Below are positions 1 to 8,162 of a stretch of 64,000 bases of DNA, piece after piece. A program made the position numbers and the translations under genes. The notes beneath the pieces were generated by a model, which did not search any database, was not told the origin of the DNA, and saw nothing but the letters and a program-made list of their open reading frames with translations. How positions within the stretch are numbered: the stretch's first letter is position 1; each line of letters opens with the position of its first letter. Source of the stretch: Alicyclobacillus mali (GTDB lineage: Bacteria; Bacillota; Bacilli; Alicyclobacillales; Alicyclobacillaceae); assembly GCF_017329565.1 (NCBI RefSeq), contig NZ_JAFMTT010000004.1; one strand, 5' to 3'.

Positions 1-1
1 A

Positions 2-1309
2 AACGCCTGGAGCGCCATGTCCGGATTGGCCGTGGTATTCCTTGCCTTTGCCCTGTCTCCACACCTGCCGCGCTTCATGGATCCCCGGGCCATCCCGGCC
101 TTTCTGGCCATGGTCTTTCGCATTCCCATCGTTTGTCTCTCGTCGGTGATGAGCGGTTTTTATATGGGGGTACAAAACCAGACACCGCCGGCGCTCGCGT
201 GGATCGTCGAGACGACAGTGCGGGCGGCGGCGTCCGTGCCGCTCATGATCTGGATGAGCCCGTGGGGGGTTCGATACGGAGCTCTCGCCCTGGTCATCGG
301 CGGAGGCTTGGGTGAACTCGCAGGATATCTGACCATGCTTTGCACCTATTGGCTTCGGGACCGCCGTCTGCTCTCCGCGGACGCTCCCGCAAGACGGTCC
401 AACCGAGGTGTGTTTCGCGATCTCGCCCAGGTCGCCGTGCCCACCATGCTCGCCAACGCCCTGGGAGTCGTCGCATTCGCCGTGGAGCCCACGGTTATGT
501 ATCGGGCGTTTCTCGACGCCGGAGTCCCACGGCGAGAAGCCACGGCGATGTACGGGGCGTTTGGCATGGCCATGGAGCTCTTGTTTATGCCGACGGTGCT
601 GTCCGGCGCCATCTCTTCCGTCATCGTGCCGGCCATCTCGGAAGCGAAGGCGCTCTGCGATCACCGGCTTGTGGCGCGCCGCATCGCCCAAGCCATGCAT
701 GCCGCGATGTTCGTCGCGCTGTTCGCGGTCGCATTTTTCGTCGCGTCGGGCGAGGACGCGGCCACGGCGCTCTATCGAAACCCAACCGCCGGACAACTGC
801 TCACCTACCTCGCGCCGTCCTGCCTCTTTTTCTACTTGAGCGATCCGCTCTTCGCCGTCCTCCAAGGGCTGAATCGGGCGTTTGTCTCGACGGTCATCAC
901 GTTTGTTTCGAGCGCCGTTCGGCTCGCCTGCATGTACGAATTCGTCGCCATGGGCCACCAGGGCATCCACGGGCTGGCTTCTGCAGTGGCCACGAGCGGC
1001 ATTGTCGCGGCGGTGCTCGCGATGCTCGCCGTGAGGCGGTATCACGAGCTGGATATCGACCTGAAGATCAGCGTCAAAATGGCCGTCGCCGCCGCGGTGG
1101 CGTGGATCCCGATGAGCGCCGTGCAAAATCGCGCGGCCGACCAGTCGGCGTGGACTCAATTTGCCCTCTGCGCCATTGCCGGCATGGTCACCTATATCGT
1201 TTCTGCCATGTACCTGCGGCTCGCCAGCGTGGACGAGATCGCGCGCATCCCGCTCGTCGGCCAACCCCTGGCGCGTGTCATGCGCCGACTGCCGTTTCTC
1301 GGCGCTTAG
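2..1309 (+). CDS. spoVB: Stage V sporulation protein B-like lipid flippase (5' truncated by window edge)
   Basis: Polytopic membrane protein of the MOP/MATE polysaccharide-flippase superfamily, most like SpoVB, which is linked to lipid-II or cortex-precursor transport across the forespore membrane. The frame is open from base 2 (Asn-Ala-Trp-Ser-Ala before the first ATG at 17), so the ATG at 17 is internal. About 435 residues are visible against about 520 in SpoVB, so roughly 85-90 N-terminal residues lie outside. I see repeated hydrophobic segments of about 20 residues and a charged loop near residue 115 (WLRDRR). The gene converges on galE with 19 bases between stops. A general MurJ or oligosaccharide flippase is the alternative; the spore-rich context favours SpoVB. 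Confidence 0.8.
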   Translation, partial: NAWSAMSGLAVVFLAFALSPHLPRFMDPRAIPAFLAMVFRIPIVCLSSVMSGFYMGVQNQTPPALAWIVETTVRAAASVPLMIWMSPWGVRYGALALVIGGGLGELAGYLTMLCTYWLRDRRLLSADAPARRSNRGVFRDLAQVAVPTMLANALGVVAFAVEPTVMYRAFLDAGVPRREATAMYGAFGMAMELLFMPTVLSGAISSVIVPAISEAKALCDHRLVARRIAQAMHAAMFVALFAVAFFVASGEDAATALYRNPTAGQLLTYLAPSCLFFYLSDPLFAVLQGLNRAFVSTVITFVSSAVRLACMYEFVAMGHQGIHGLASAVATSGIVAAVLAMLAVRRYHELDIDLKISVKMAVAAAVAWIPMSAVQNRAADQSAWTQFALCAIAGMVTYIVSAMYLRLASVDEIARIPLVGQPLARVMRRLPFLGA

Positions 1310-1323
1310 CCTCCGTCGAGGCT
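1308..1323. terminator. Short hairpin between convergent spoVB and galE
   Basis: Inverted repeat AGCCTC-CGTC-GAGGCT lies exactly between the two convergent stop codons. There is no clear T-run on either side, so it is only a weak bidirectional terminator candidate. Confidence 0.35.
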
Positions 1324-1328
1324 GGGTC

Positions 1329-2342
1329 TCAGGCGGGATCGTATCCGTTCGGGTTCTGCGACTGCCAGCGCCAGGTGTCTCGGCACATCGCATCGAGGTC
1401 CTGCGTCGCCTTCCAACCGAGCACGCGCTCCGCTTTTGAAGGGTCAGCGTAACTCACCGCTGCGTCTCCAGGGCGCCTCGGACCGATCCGGTATGGAATG
1501 CTTCTCCCGCTGGCGCGCTCAAACGCGCGAATGACCTCGAGTACACTGGATCCTTTCCCAGTTCCAAGGTTGAAGGCTTCCGCTCCTGCGTGCGACAACA
1601 CCCAGTCGAGCGCGCGCACGTGACCGACGGCGAGGTCCATGACGTGAATGTAATCGCGAACACCCGTGCCATCTGGCGTCGGGTAGTCGTCGCCAAACAC
1701 AACGACCTCCGGACGCTTGCCAACAGCCACCTGCGCCACATAGGGGACCAGGTTGTTCGGAATGCCTTGTGGGTCCTCGCCGATCCGGCCCGAGGGATGC
1801 GCCCCAACCGGATTGAAGTACCGCAGGAGAGCCGCGCCAAACCCCTCGGCCGCCGCCGCGACGTCGCGCAGAACCTGCTCGATCATCGCCTTGGTCTGGC
1901 CGTACGGATTGACGGGCGAGATGGGCATGTCTTCCTTCAACGGCATCTCGTTTGAAGCCCCGTACACAGTTGCGGACGAACTGAACACGATTTTCTTCAC
2001 GCCATGTCGCGCCATGGATTCCAGAAGATTTAGGGTGCTGCCGAGGTTATTCCGATAGTAGCGCAGGGGCTCTGCGACCGACTCGCCGACAGCTTTCAGG
2101 CCGGCGAAGTGAATGACAGCTCGAAACTCGTAGCTGTGAAACACGTCGTCCAGCGCACCGGCGTCGAGCATGTCCACCGAGTGCACCGGGAACGATTTGC
2201 CGGCGATCTCGGCAACGCGCCGCATCGCCTCTGGTTTGGAATTCGCGAAGTTGTCGATGGCGACGATGTCATACCCGGATTCCAGCAACGCCACGCACGT
2301 GTGCGAACCGATGTATCCGGCCGCTCCCGTTACCAAAATCAT
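1329..2342 (-). CDS. galE: UDP-glucose 4-epimerase
   Basis: Extended short-chain dehydrogenase that interconverts UDP-glucose and UDP-galactose in the cytoplasm and supplies precursors for surface polysaccharides or galactose use. The N-terminus carries the NAD-binding motif GAAGYIGSHT (residues 6-15). The active-site segment is NPYGQTK (Tyr and Lys near 147-151), preceded by SSSATVYG. The C-terminal half has the substrate-domain signature YFNPVGAHPSG and the RRPGD motif. Its 337 residues are normal for GalE. The ATG at 2342 has a strong upstream GGGGGTGA. The gene ends facing spoVB and stands apart from the germination operon by about 80 bases. Confidence 0.93.
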   Translation of the reverse strand: MILVTGAAGYIGSHTCVALLESGYDIVAIDNFANSKPEAMRRVAEIAGKSFPVHSVDMLDAGALDDVFHSYEFRAVIHFAGLKAVGESVAEPLRYYRNNLGSTLNLLESMARHGVKKIVFSSSATVYGASNEMPLKEDMPISPVNPYGQTKAMIEQVLRDVAAAAEGFGAALLRYFNPVGAHPSGRIGEDPQGIPNNLVPYVAQVAVGKRPEVVVFGDDYPTPDGTGVRDYIHVMDLAVGHVRALDWVLSHAGAEAFNLGTGKGSSVLEVIRAFERASGRSIPYRIGPRRPGDAAVSYADPSKAERVLGWKATQDLDAMCRDTWRWQSQNPNGYDPA

Positions 2343-2422
2343 TCGTTCACCCCCAGCGAAGTAGGACCACGACCACTATACCAAAAACGGCGCATGTCGC
2401 GATCCGCCCTCACCGAGGCGCT

Positions 2423-3925
2423 TCAACGCGCGCGACGGCGACTGCGAAGAACCGTGGGCACGCCGCCCAAGTTGCTCGACGGCCAGCGGATGAGAACGTC
2501 CCGCATCCCGTCCCTCCATGCGAAGGGAATGAGTGGCCACAGATACGGCTTGCCGAACGACTTGGTGGTGAGGAGCAGGAGGAACCAAGAGGCCGTGCTC
2601 AACAGAAAACCGCCCCAGTTCAGCGCCGCGGTCCACAGCATGATCCAGATGCGCGCCATCTGGTTGGCGGATGCCAGCTCGAACGACGAGGTTGCGTACT
2701 GCGCCAGCATCACGAAGCCCATGTACACGAGCACCTCGGGCTGAAGCAGCTGAATCTGCGTGGAAAACTGCCCAAACAGCAAGGCTGACACGATGCCAAT
2801 GGCGTTCGAAAGCGTGACGGGAACATTTAAGACCGCCAGCCGCAGCACGTCGAGCGCAAACTCCGCCAACAGCAGTTGCGCCCAGAGTGGCAGCGGATCG
2901 TTCCGACTCGCCATAAAGAACTTTGCCCAGGATGGGAGAAGTCCCGGGTGCTGGTTCGCGAGCATGAAGATGCCCGGCAGAAACACGCTCATGAAGACCG
3001 AGATGACGATAATCCAGCGCAGGTACGTGCCGACGAGCGGAAACGAATGATATTCCTGCGGATGCTGAATGTGCTGAAAGAAGGTCGTGGGTGCGATAAT
3101 CACCTCGGCCGTCGCATCGACGACGATCACGACATGCCCTTCGATGAGCGCTGTGGCTGCGACATCTGGCCGTTCGGTGTAGCGCACGATGGGATACGGG
3201 TTCCACTTCACCTTGCCGATGAGATCGACCAGCTGCTGTTCGCCCATCATCATACCGCCTGTCTTGACGCTGCGGAGCAGCTCTCGGATGGCCGAGACGG
3301 TCTCCTCGTCAGCCACATCCTTCAGGTACATCAGGCTCACGTCGGTCTGGCCGCGATCGCCCACCTGGTACAACTCGTTGCGCAGGCGTGGATCGCGGAG
3401 CCGGCGGCGGATGAGCGTCGTGTTCATCAGCATGGTCTCGGTGAATCCGTCGTGGTTGCCGCGGATCACGCGCTCGATCATGGGTGGCTCAATGCCGCGC
3501 ATCGGATAAACGCGCGTATCGACCACAAGCACTTTGTCGTAACCGTCGATAAAGGTCACGAGCGGGCCGGAGAGGATAAAGCGGACCGCATCCGACATCT
3601 GATTCACGACTTGCACCTGCACGAAATCGATGTGCGTATTGAGGTAAAAGACGAGTTCCTCGATGTCGTACGCCTGGCCCTGACGCTCTCGCTCAAACGC
3701 CTCGACGTTGCGGTGAAAGCTGTCGAGCACGAGGACGACGTTCATGGTGAGAAAGAAGCCGTTGGTCACATACGACATCATGTTCAGGCGGCCGTACCGA
3801 AACGGCTTGGCCATGATGTCCCACGTGGTGCCGATGCCGAGGAGCTGATGGATGTAATTGACGTTCTGCTCCAAGGTCCGACTGATGGGTTGGCTCACCA
3901 AGGGCTCGGCCGACTGTCGCATCAT
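2423..3925 (-). CDS. GerA/SpoVAF-family spore germination protein (second A-type subunit)
   Basis: Spore inner-membrane protein of the GerA family; A subunits act with B and C subunits in nutrient-triggered germination. About 500 residues. A soluble N-terminal half (about 1-290) starts with a LGIGTTWDI segment and a YG-NGFF stretch that resemble SpoVAF more than classical GerAA. About five hydrophobic segments follow (residues about 290-460), then the family tail (KSFGKPYLWPLIPF) and a basic C-terminus. The first ATG (3946) lies upstream of the SD GGAGGAGGT, so the start is the ATG at 3925 or the adjacent one at 3922. Last gene of the ger operon, 65 bases after gerB. Having two A-type proteins in one operon is unusual. 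A second nutrient-receptor A subunit is the alternative. Confidence 0.85.
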   Translation of the reverse strand: MMRQSAEPLVSQPISRTLEQNVNYIHQLLGIGTTWDIMAKPFRYGRLNMMSYVTNGFFLTMNVVLVLDSFHRNVEAFERERQGQAYDIEELVFYLNTHIDFVQVQVVNQMSDAVRFILSGPLVTFIDGYDKVLVVDTRVYPMRGIEPPMIERVIRGNHDGFTETMLMNTTLIRRRLRDPRLRNELYQVGDRGQTDVSLMYLKDVADEETVSAIRELLRSVKTGGMMMGEQQLVDLIGKVKWNPYPIVRYTERPDVAATALIEGHVVIVVDATAEVIIAPTTFFQHIQHPQEYHSFPLVGTYLRWIIVISVFMSVFLPGIFMLANQHPGLLPSWAKFFMASRNDPLPLWAQLLLAEFALDVLRLAVLNVPVTLSNAIGIVSALLFGQFSTQIQLLQPEVLVYMGFVMLAQYATSSFELASANQMARIWIMLWTAALNWGGFLLSTASWFLLLLTTKSFGKPYLWPLIPFAWRDGMRDVLIRWPSSNLGGVPTVLRSRRRAR

Positions 3926-3990
3926 GGTACCTCCTCCACCTTTCATCCATGTGCATGTCCCATCCTAACCATGCCTTGGATTCCGCGTTT

Positions 3991-5097
3991 TTATGTGTTT
4001 TGGAGCCTGCGCGGGCGTTTGGTTCTGACCATCTGCGCGGTGCGAAGCGCGTACAGCGCACCGGGAAGGAGGACGACGGTCAACAGAAAGTAGCCTGGGA
4101 CGTCCCGCAGGATAAAGTTCGTCACGTCAAACACGTTTCGAAACAAGTAATTCGACAGCGACCACCCGAGCAGGGCGACGGGTATCGGTATCCAGGTGCG
4201 CTCGGGCGATCGGCTCACATCCTTCACCGCTTCTCCCACAGCGAGTTGAAGGGCTGCGAGCTTGAGGACGAGCGTGATGGCCACGCCCATGACGTACAGC
4301 GTGTCCAGGCGTTCGACGAACTTGCCTTGTCGGATGGCTCGCACGAGTTCGAGCACCGGATAATTCAAGTAGCGGGCCGGATCGCCGAGCACGCCCACGG
4401 TGAGCGTCACGAGGGCGGACAGGACGAAGGCGCTGATGGCCCCCGCGATGAGGATGTCCCACGGCAACGTGCGCGGACTGCGGAGCGCCGGCACCCACTG
4501 CAGGGCAATGGAGAATTCGAGCCCGTAGGCGAACGCTGGCACGACGGCCGCGTGCCACGCTGCACCGGCGGGATCGCCGAGGAGCGGCTGAAAGGGCGAC
4601 GCGTCAAACAGGCGTGCGGCGAGCAGAAACAGGACAGGGGAAACCACAGCAGCGAGTGGAACAATGAACTCGTTGACACGCGCCACGACTTCAATGCCGA
4701 GGTACGCGAGGTACATGGACACCGCAAACGCGATGGCGCTGAGAAGAAAATCCGGCGTGTTCGGCAAGACGGAGATGCCGATGAAGGCGCTCATCTCGCG
4801 GCCGATGGTGGCCATGGTGATGAAACCGTAGGCGAGGTACCAAATTCCAAACATGCGGCCAAGCACAGGGCCGAGCACGTCGATGGCGGCCTGGGTGAGA
4901 CTTCGCCCCGGAAACAGGCGCACATGCGCGAGCGAGACGAGGGAGCACATGACGGCGCCCAAGAGCAGGCCGAAGGCCGCAACCCATGCGTCCCGAAGCG
5001 TGAATTGGGCGATGGTCCCGGGCATGGTGACGATGCCCGTGCCGAGAACGGTCCAGATGAGCATGAGAATCAGCTGATAGCGAGACACCTGAACCAC
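3991..5097 (-). CDS. GerB-family spore germination permease
   Basis: Integral membrane B subunit of a GerA-type nutrient germinant receptor, of the endospore-germination permease family within the APC superfamily. It likely forms the ligand-binding transmembrane core in the spore inner membrane. The 368 residues contain about ten hydrophobic segments, beginning YQLILMLIWTVLGTGIVTMP, where the GTGI/P glycine-rich helix break is typical of APC folds. The start is a GTG at 5097. Its SD AGGAGG overlaps the end of the preceding small gene, which implies translational coupling. Length and context (A and C subunits adjacent) leave little doubt about family; the germinant cannot be read from sequence. 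Confidence 0.92.
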   Translation of the reverse strand: MVQVSRYQLILMLIWTVLGTGIVTMPGTIAQFTLRDAWVAAFGLLLGAVMCSLVSLAHVRLFPGRSLTQAAIDVLGPVLGRMFGIWYLAYGFITMATIGREMSAFIGISVLPNTPDFLLSAIAFAVSMYLAYLGIEVVARVNEFIVPLAAVVSPVLFLLAARLFDASPFQPLLGDPAGAAWHAAVVPAFAYGLEFSIALQWVPALRSPRTLPWDILIAGAISAFVLSALVTLTVGVLGDPARYLNYPVLELVRAIRQGKFVERLDTLYVMGVAITLVLKLAALQLAVGEAVKDVSRSPERTWIPIPVALLGWSLSNYLFRNVFDVTNFILRDVPGYFLLTVVLLPGALYALRTAQMVRTKRPRRLQNT

Positions 5098-5103
5098 GAC
5101 GAG

Positions 5104-5349
5104 TCATTCCTCCTGTAGCACGCCCTGCCCCCCGTACAACCAGGCGCTCGGGCCGGAAAACGCAAGGTCGAGCAGGTGAAGCGGGCCGAGTTTCGGCCAC
5201 CAATGGAGATCGGCCGCGATCGCCACGCCGATGGCTAGCGAGGTCAGAAGGAACCACGCGAGCCACTCGCGCCACGAACCAGGGACCCAGCGGCGAAAGT
5301 CCACCAAGGCAGCGAGAACGGCCCACAGCACCGCCCATACGCTCGTCAT
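5104..5349 (-). CDS. Small two-helix membrane protein in ger operon (possible D-type subunit)
   Basis: 81-residue protein with two hydrophobic stretches (about residues 3-15 and 28-45), a Trp-rich middle (WREWLAWF) and an acidic end. The start is ATG 5349, one base after the gerC stop codon, with SD GGGAGG inside gerC; longer in-frame starts would run back into gerC. It ends 6 bases before the gerB start. I recognise no named domain. By size, two-helix topology and place it resembles the small D subunits found beside some Bacillus ger operons, which modulate receptor function. That link is inference from context. Confidence 0.65.
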   Translation of the reverse strand: MTSVWAVLWAVLAALVDFRRWVPGSWREWLAWFLLTSLAIGVAIAADLHWWPKLGPLHLLDLAFSGPSAWLYGGQGVLQEE

Positions 5350-5350
5350 C

Positions 5351-6517
5351 TCAGTCGCCGCCTCCCTTCGCGTCATTCGCAAAAGGCGTCGTGCTCGCGA
5401 GCTGTCCATGGACGATGTGAGCTTCGATGTCATACACCACACGGATGCGCTTCCAGTCGCCTTCGGACAGGTTCATCCCGTGTTCTGCGCATGCGTTCGC
5501 CAAGCCAAACGCGTCCATGTCGACGGCGCGGGCGTGGTCGAGCGCCTCTGCGAGGCGATGTTTGACGTCCTTGCAAATTGATTCCTCCAGGCCAGCGAAC
5601 GATTCGGCGCTCATCTTCTCGTTCGCCTGCCAACGCTCAACCTCACCCGTCCCGCGCCAGACCACACGCACGGTCGGGTGAACGCGGGGGCCATCCACCG
5701 CGAGCCGCGTGGATGTGCGCAGCCAATGCACCCCGACGAACGCCTGTCGACCGCCTTCGCTCCAGGCAACCGTCTGCCGCACATCGAATGTCCGCCCAAG
5801 CCACCATGCGTTGTCCAGCAACCGAGCGCGATCGACCACATCCACCCTGCCATCCCGCCGCAGATAGGCCAATCCCTCGATTTCGGGCGATCCGTCCGGC
5901 CCCTCGCCGACGACCGCAAGCGGCGCAACACCCGAAGGTCTGAGCAGTGCCTTGACCACGTGCAGTTCGTCACTCGCGAGACACGCCTCTCTGCGCGACG
6001 CCTCGTCAACGAGATCGCGGATCACGAGCGAGACGGGCTCGCTCTGACCTGTCGCGCCGCGCAGCACTTCCTCGGCGGACGTCGGCGTGACCACCCAGAG
6101 CTGGCTCCGGCGCAATTGGCGATTTCGCTCCAGGGCGTCGGCAATCATGGTGAAGTCACGCAGGGCGCCTTTCGAGAACAGCACGATCGCGTTGTGTTGA
6201 AGGTAGAGCGAATGGGAGAGCTTCGCCTGAAGGGCGCCCATGGCGTCTTCGAACGTCGGTGCTGCGGCCGAAACGATCCAATCCGGCGCGTTGCCCTGTG
6301 TGCTGGCGCTTCCACCCGTCGCTGGGTTGCCAGCGCCTCCTGGCTGAACGAGGTCCATGGAGAGCGCAACATGCCCTTCTTGCCGATCGACGCCCATGCC
6401 CGTTGCAATGTACAGGTGATCGATGTCGTTGTAATCGCACCCGGTCGCAAGGGCGGCACAGAGCAAGGCGGCCGTGATCGCGCGCTGGCGCTTGCTCACG
6501 GTCACCCATTTCGTCAC
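5351..6517 (-). CDS. GerC-family spore germination lipoprotein
   Basis: C subunit of a GerA-type germinant receptor: a lipoprotein anchored to the outer face of the spore inner membrane. A signal peptide (KRQRAITAALLCAALATGC) ends in a lipobox with Cys about residue 27. The Ger(x)C features YNDIDHLYIATGMGVD and the C-terminal SEGDWKRIRVVYDIEA segment follow. The chosen start is the GTG at 6517, preceded by GGAGGT at 7 bases and overlapping the upstream gerA stop as GTGA; the ATG at 6544 would begin inside gerA without an SD. About 388 residues, normal for GerC. Translation is probably coupled to gerA. Confidence 0.9.
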   Translation of the reverse strand: MTKWVTVSKRQRAITAALLCAALATGCDYNDIDHLYIATGMGVDRQEGHVALSMDLVQPGGAGNPATGGSASTQGNAPDWIVSAAAPTFEDAMGALQAKLSHSLYLQHNAIVLFSKGALRDFTMIADALERNRQLRRSQLWVVTPTSAEEVLRGATGQSEPVSLVIRDLVDEASRREACLASDELHVVKALLRPSGVAPLAVVGEGPDGSPEIEGLAYLRRDGRVDVVDRARLLDNAWWLGRTFDVRQTVAWSEGGRQAFVGVHWLRTSTRLAVDGPRVHPTVRVVWRGTGEVERWQANEKMSAESFAGLEESICKDVKHRLAEALDHARAVDMDAFGLANACAEHGMNLSEGDWKRIRVVYDIEAHIVHGQLASTTPFANDAKGGGD

Positions 6518-8049
6518 GGACGCCACCTCCGCCCCCGGCGCCACTTACCCGCCGTATGCCTCGGGACGCGATCGCGCTCGACCGGTTCGAACTGGCGCGG
6601 CCTGCCCTGCATCATCCACCACGGCGCGCGAATGATCACGTCCTTCATATCGCGGGTGATGTTCGGAGCGACGGGCGCGAGATACGGCACACCGAACGAT
6701 CGGAGGGACGCCATGCGGCCCAAAAGCGCGATGCCAAGCATCAGAATCCCATATAGGCCAAAGAGACCCGCCGCCATCACGAACGGAAACTGGAGGAGTC
6801 TCGCCGCCTGCACGAGGCCCAGGGCGGGCAGCGTAAACGACGCCACGCCCGTGGCCGACACGATGATCACCATGCCCGGTGACACGAGCCCTGCTCGCAC
6901 GGCCGCATCGCCAATCACGAGCGTCCCGACAATGCTCACCGACTGGCCCACCGCGCGCGGCAAGCGGGTGCCGGCCTCGCGAAGTGCCTCGAAAGCCACC
7001 ATCATGCCGAGCGCCTCAATGACCGTCGGAAACGGAATGCCCGAGTGTTGTGCCGCCACGCTCACCAAAAGCGGCGTCGGCAACAAGTCCTGGTTGTACG
7101 TCAAGAGCGCCACATACAGCGCCGGCAAGAGCACGGAACTCCAAAACATGAGGTGCCGCAGGAGGCGAAGCGGCAGGGCAAGCGAATAGTGCATGTAGTA
7201 GTCTTCGGGCGAACTCAGATTCATGGCGAAGGTCACAGGCACCATGAGACACGTCGGCGATCCGTCCGTGATCATCGCCACGCGCCCTTCCATCAACCCC
7301 GCCACCACGCGATCCGGCCGTTCCGTCTCCTCCGTCGTGGGGAACACCGAGAAGCGAGGGTCGTTGATGAACTCGCGCACCTCGTTGATGTCCGCGACAT
7401 AGTCGACGCGAATCTGCGCGATCCGCCTCCGAACCTCGCGCAGCAGATCGGACTTCACCACGCCTTCTTCATACAGGATCGCCATCTGGCACGGCGACGT
7501 CTCGCCGATGGTGAACGTCTCGATCTTCAACCGCGGCGACTTGAGGCGCTTGCGCACCATGGCCAGGTTGACGGACAGGCTTTCGATGAACGCTTCCTGC
7601 GGGCCGTGAAGGGTGGGTTCGTTCTCGGAACGGTCCACGGACCTGGCCGGCACTCGATCGAGCCGCCATGCCTCCGCCGAACTTGCCCCATCTCGGACGA
7701 TCACGGCGCATCCGTCGAGCACAGCCCGAACGGCAGCGGAGAGGGTCCCCACCTCCTCCGTCGCAACTCCCGGACGCGGGATCTCCCGCCGCCCGCGGGG
7801 ACCTCCGGAGTCGCGCAGGGCGAGCAGCGCCTCCTGCAACTTATCGGCGTCCACCAGCCCTTCGAGCCACACCGCGACGCCCGTATCTCGCTGCGTCGAC
7901 CAGGGTTGCACACGGAGGTCGGGACACGGCTCGAGGCGTTTTGCTATCTGTTTCGCCACTTCCGCGGCCCTGCGTGCCAGGATATCCTGCTCCAAGCTCA
8001 CCCACACCTCGCAATCCGGCCTCTCACCTCTTAACTTGTAGAAACCCAA
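6514..8049 (-). CDS. GerA-family spore germination protein (A subunit)
   Basis: First gene of the ger operon and the A subunit of a nutrient germinant receptor. The N-terminal soluble half (about 1-300) contains the conserved segment NEVREFINDPRFSVFPTTEE and RPDRVVAGLMEGRVAMITDGSP. Five or so membrane segments follow (about 300-470) with the family motif GIPFPTVIEA, then the tail FGVPYLAPVAP. The start is uncertain. TTG 8049 gives 511 residues but has no good SD. GTG codons at 8007 or 8001 follow GAGAGG and would still leave a full-length family member. An 11-codon ORF overlaps the TTG region (8024-8059). Operon order A-C-small-B-A differs from the classic A-B-C. Confidence 0.9.
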   Translation of the reverse strand: MGFYKLRGERPDCEVWVSLEQDILARRAAEVAKQIAKRLEPCPDLRVQPWSTQRDTGVAVWLEGLVDADKLQEALLALRDSGGPRGRREIPRPGVATEEVGTLSAAVRAVLDGCAVIVRDGASSAEAWRLDRVPARSVDRSENEPTLHGPQEAFIESLSVNLAMVRKRLKSPRLKIETFTIGETSPCQMAILYEEGVVKSDLLREVRRRIAQIRVDYVADINEVREFINDPRFSVFPTTEETERPDRVVAGLMEGRVAMITDGSPTCLMVPVTFAMNLSSPEDYYMHYSLALPLRLLRHLMFWSSVLLPALYVALLTYNQDLLPTPLLVSVAAQHSGIPFPTVIEALGMMVAFEALREAGTRLPRAVGQSVSIVGTLVIGDAAVRAGLVSPGMVIIVSATGVASFTLPALGLVQAARLLQFPFVMAAGLFGLYGILMLGIALLGRMASLRSFGVPYLAPVAPNITRDMKDVIIRAPWWMMQGRPRQFEPVERDRVPRHTAGKWRRGRRWRP

Positions 8050-8081
8050 CTGTTTTCATGTGTGGAATTTGGACGCCAAAC

Positions 8082-8130
8082 AAAAACAGGGCCGCCCCCG
8101 AGTGCCCTGCACTCGAGAACGCCCCTGTTC
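8082..8130 (-). terminator. Rho-independent terminator of icd
   Basis: On the minus strand a long stem (AACAGGG with CCCTGTT, enclosing CGAGTGC-AGG-GCACTCG) is followed by TTTTTG. It lies just after the icd stop codon at 8163 and before the ger operon. Confidence 0.85.
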
Positions 8131-8162
8131 ACATGGTCAGCCGTGCGACGCCATCTTTGCGA

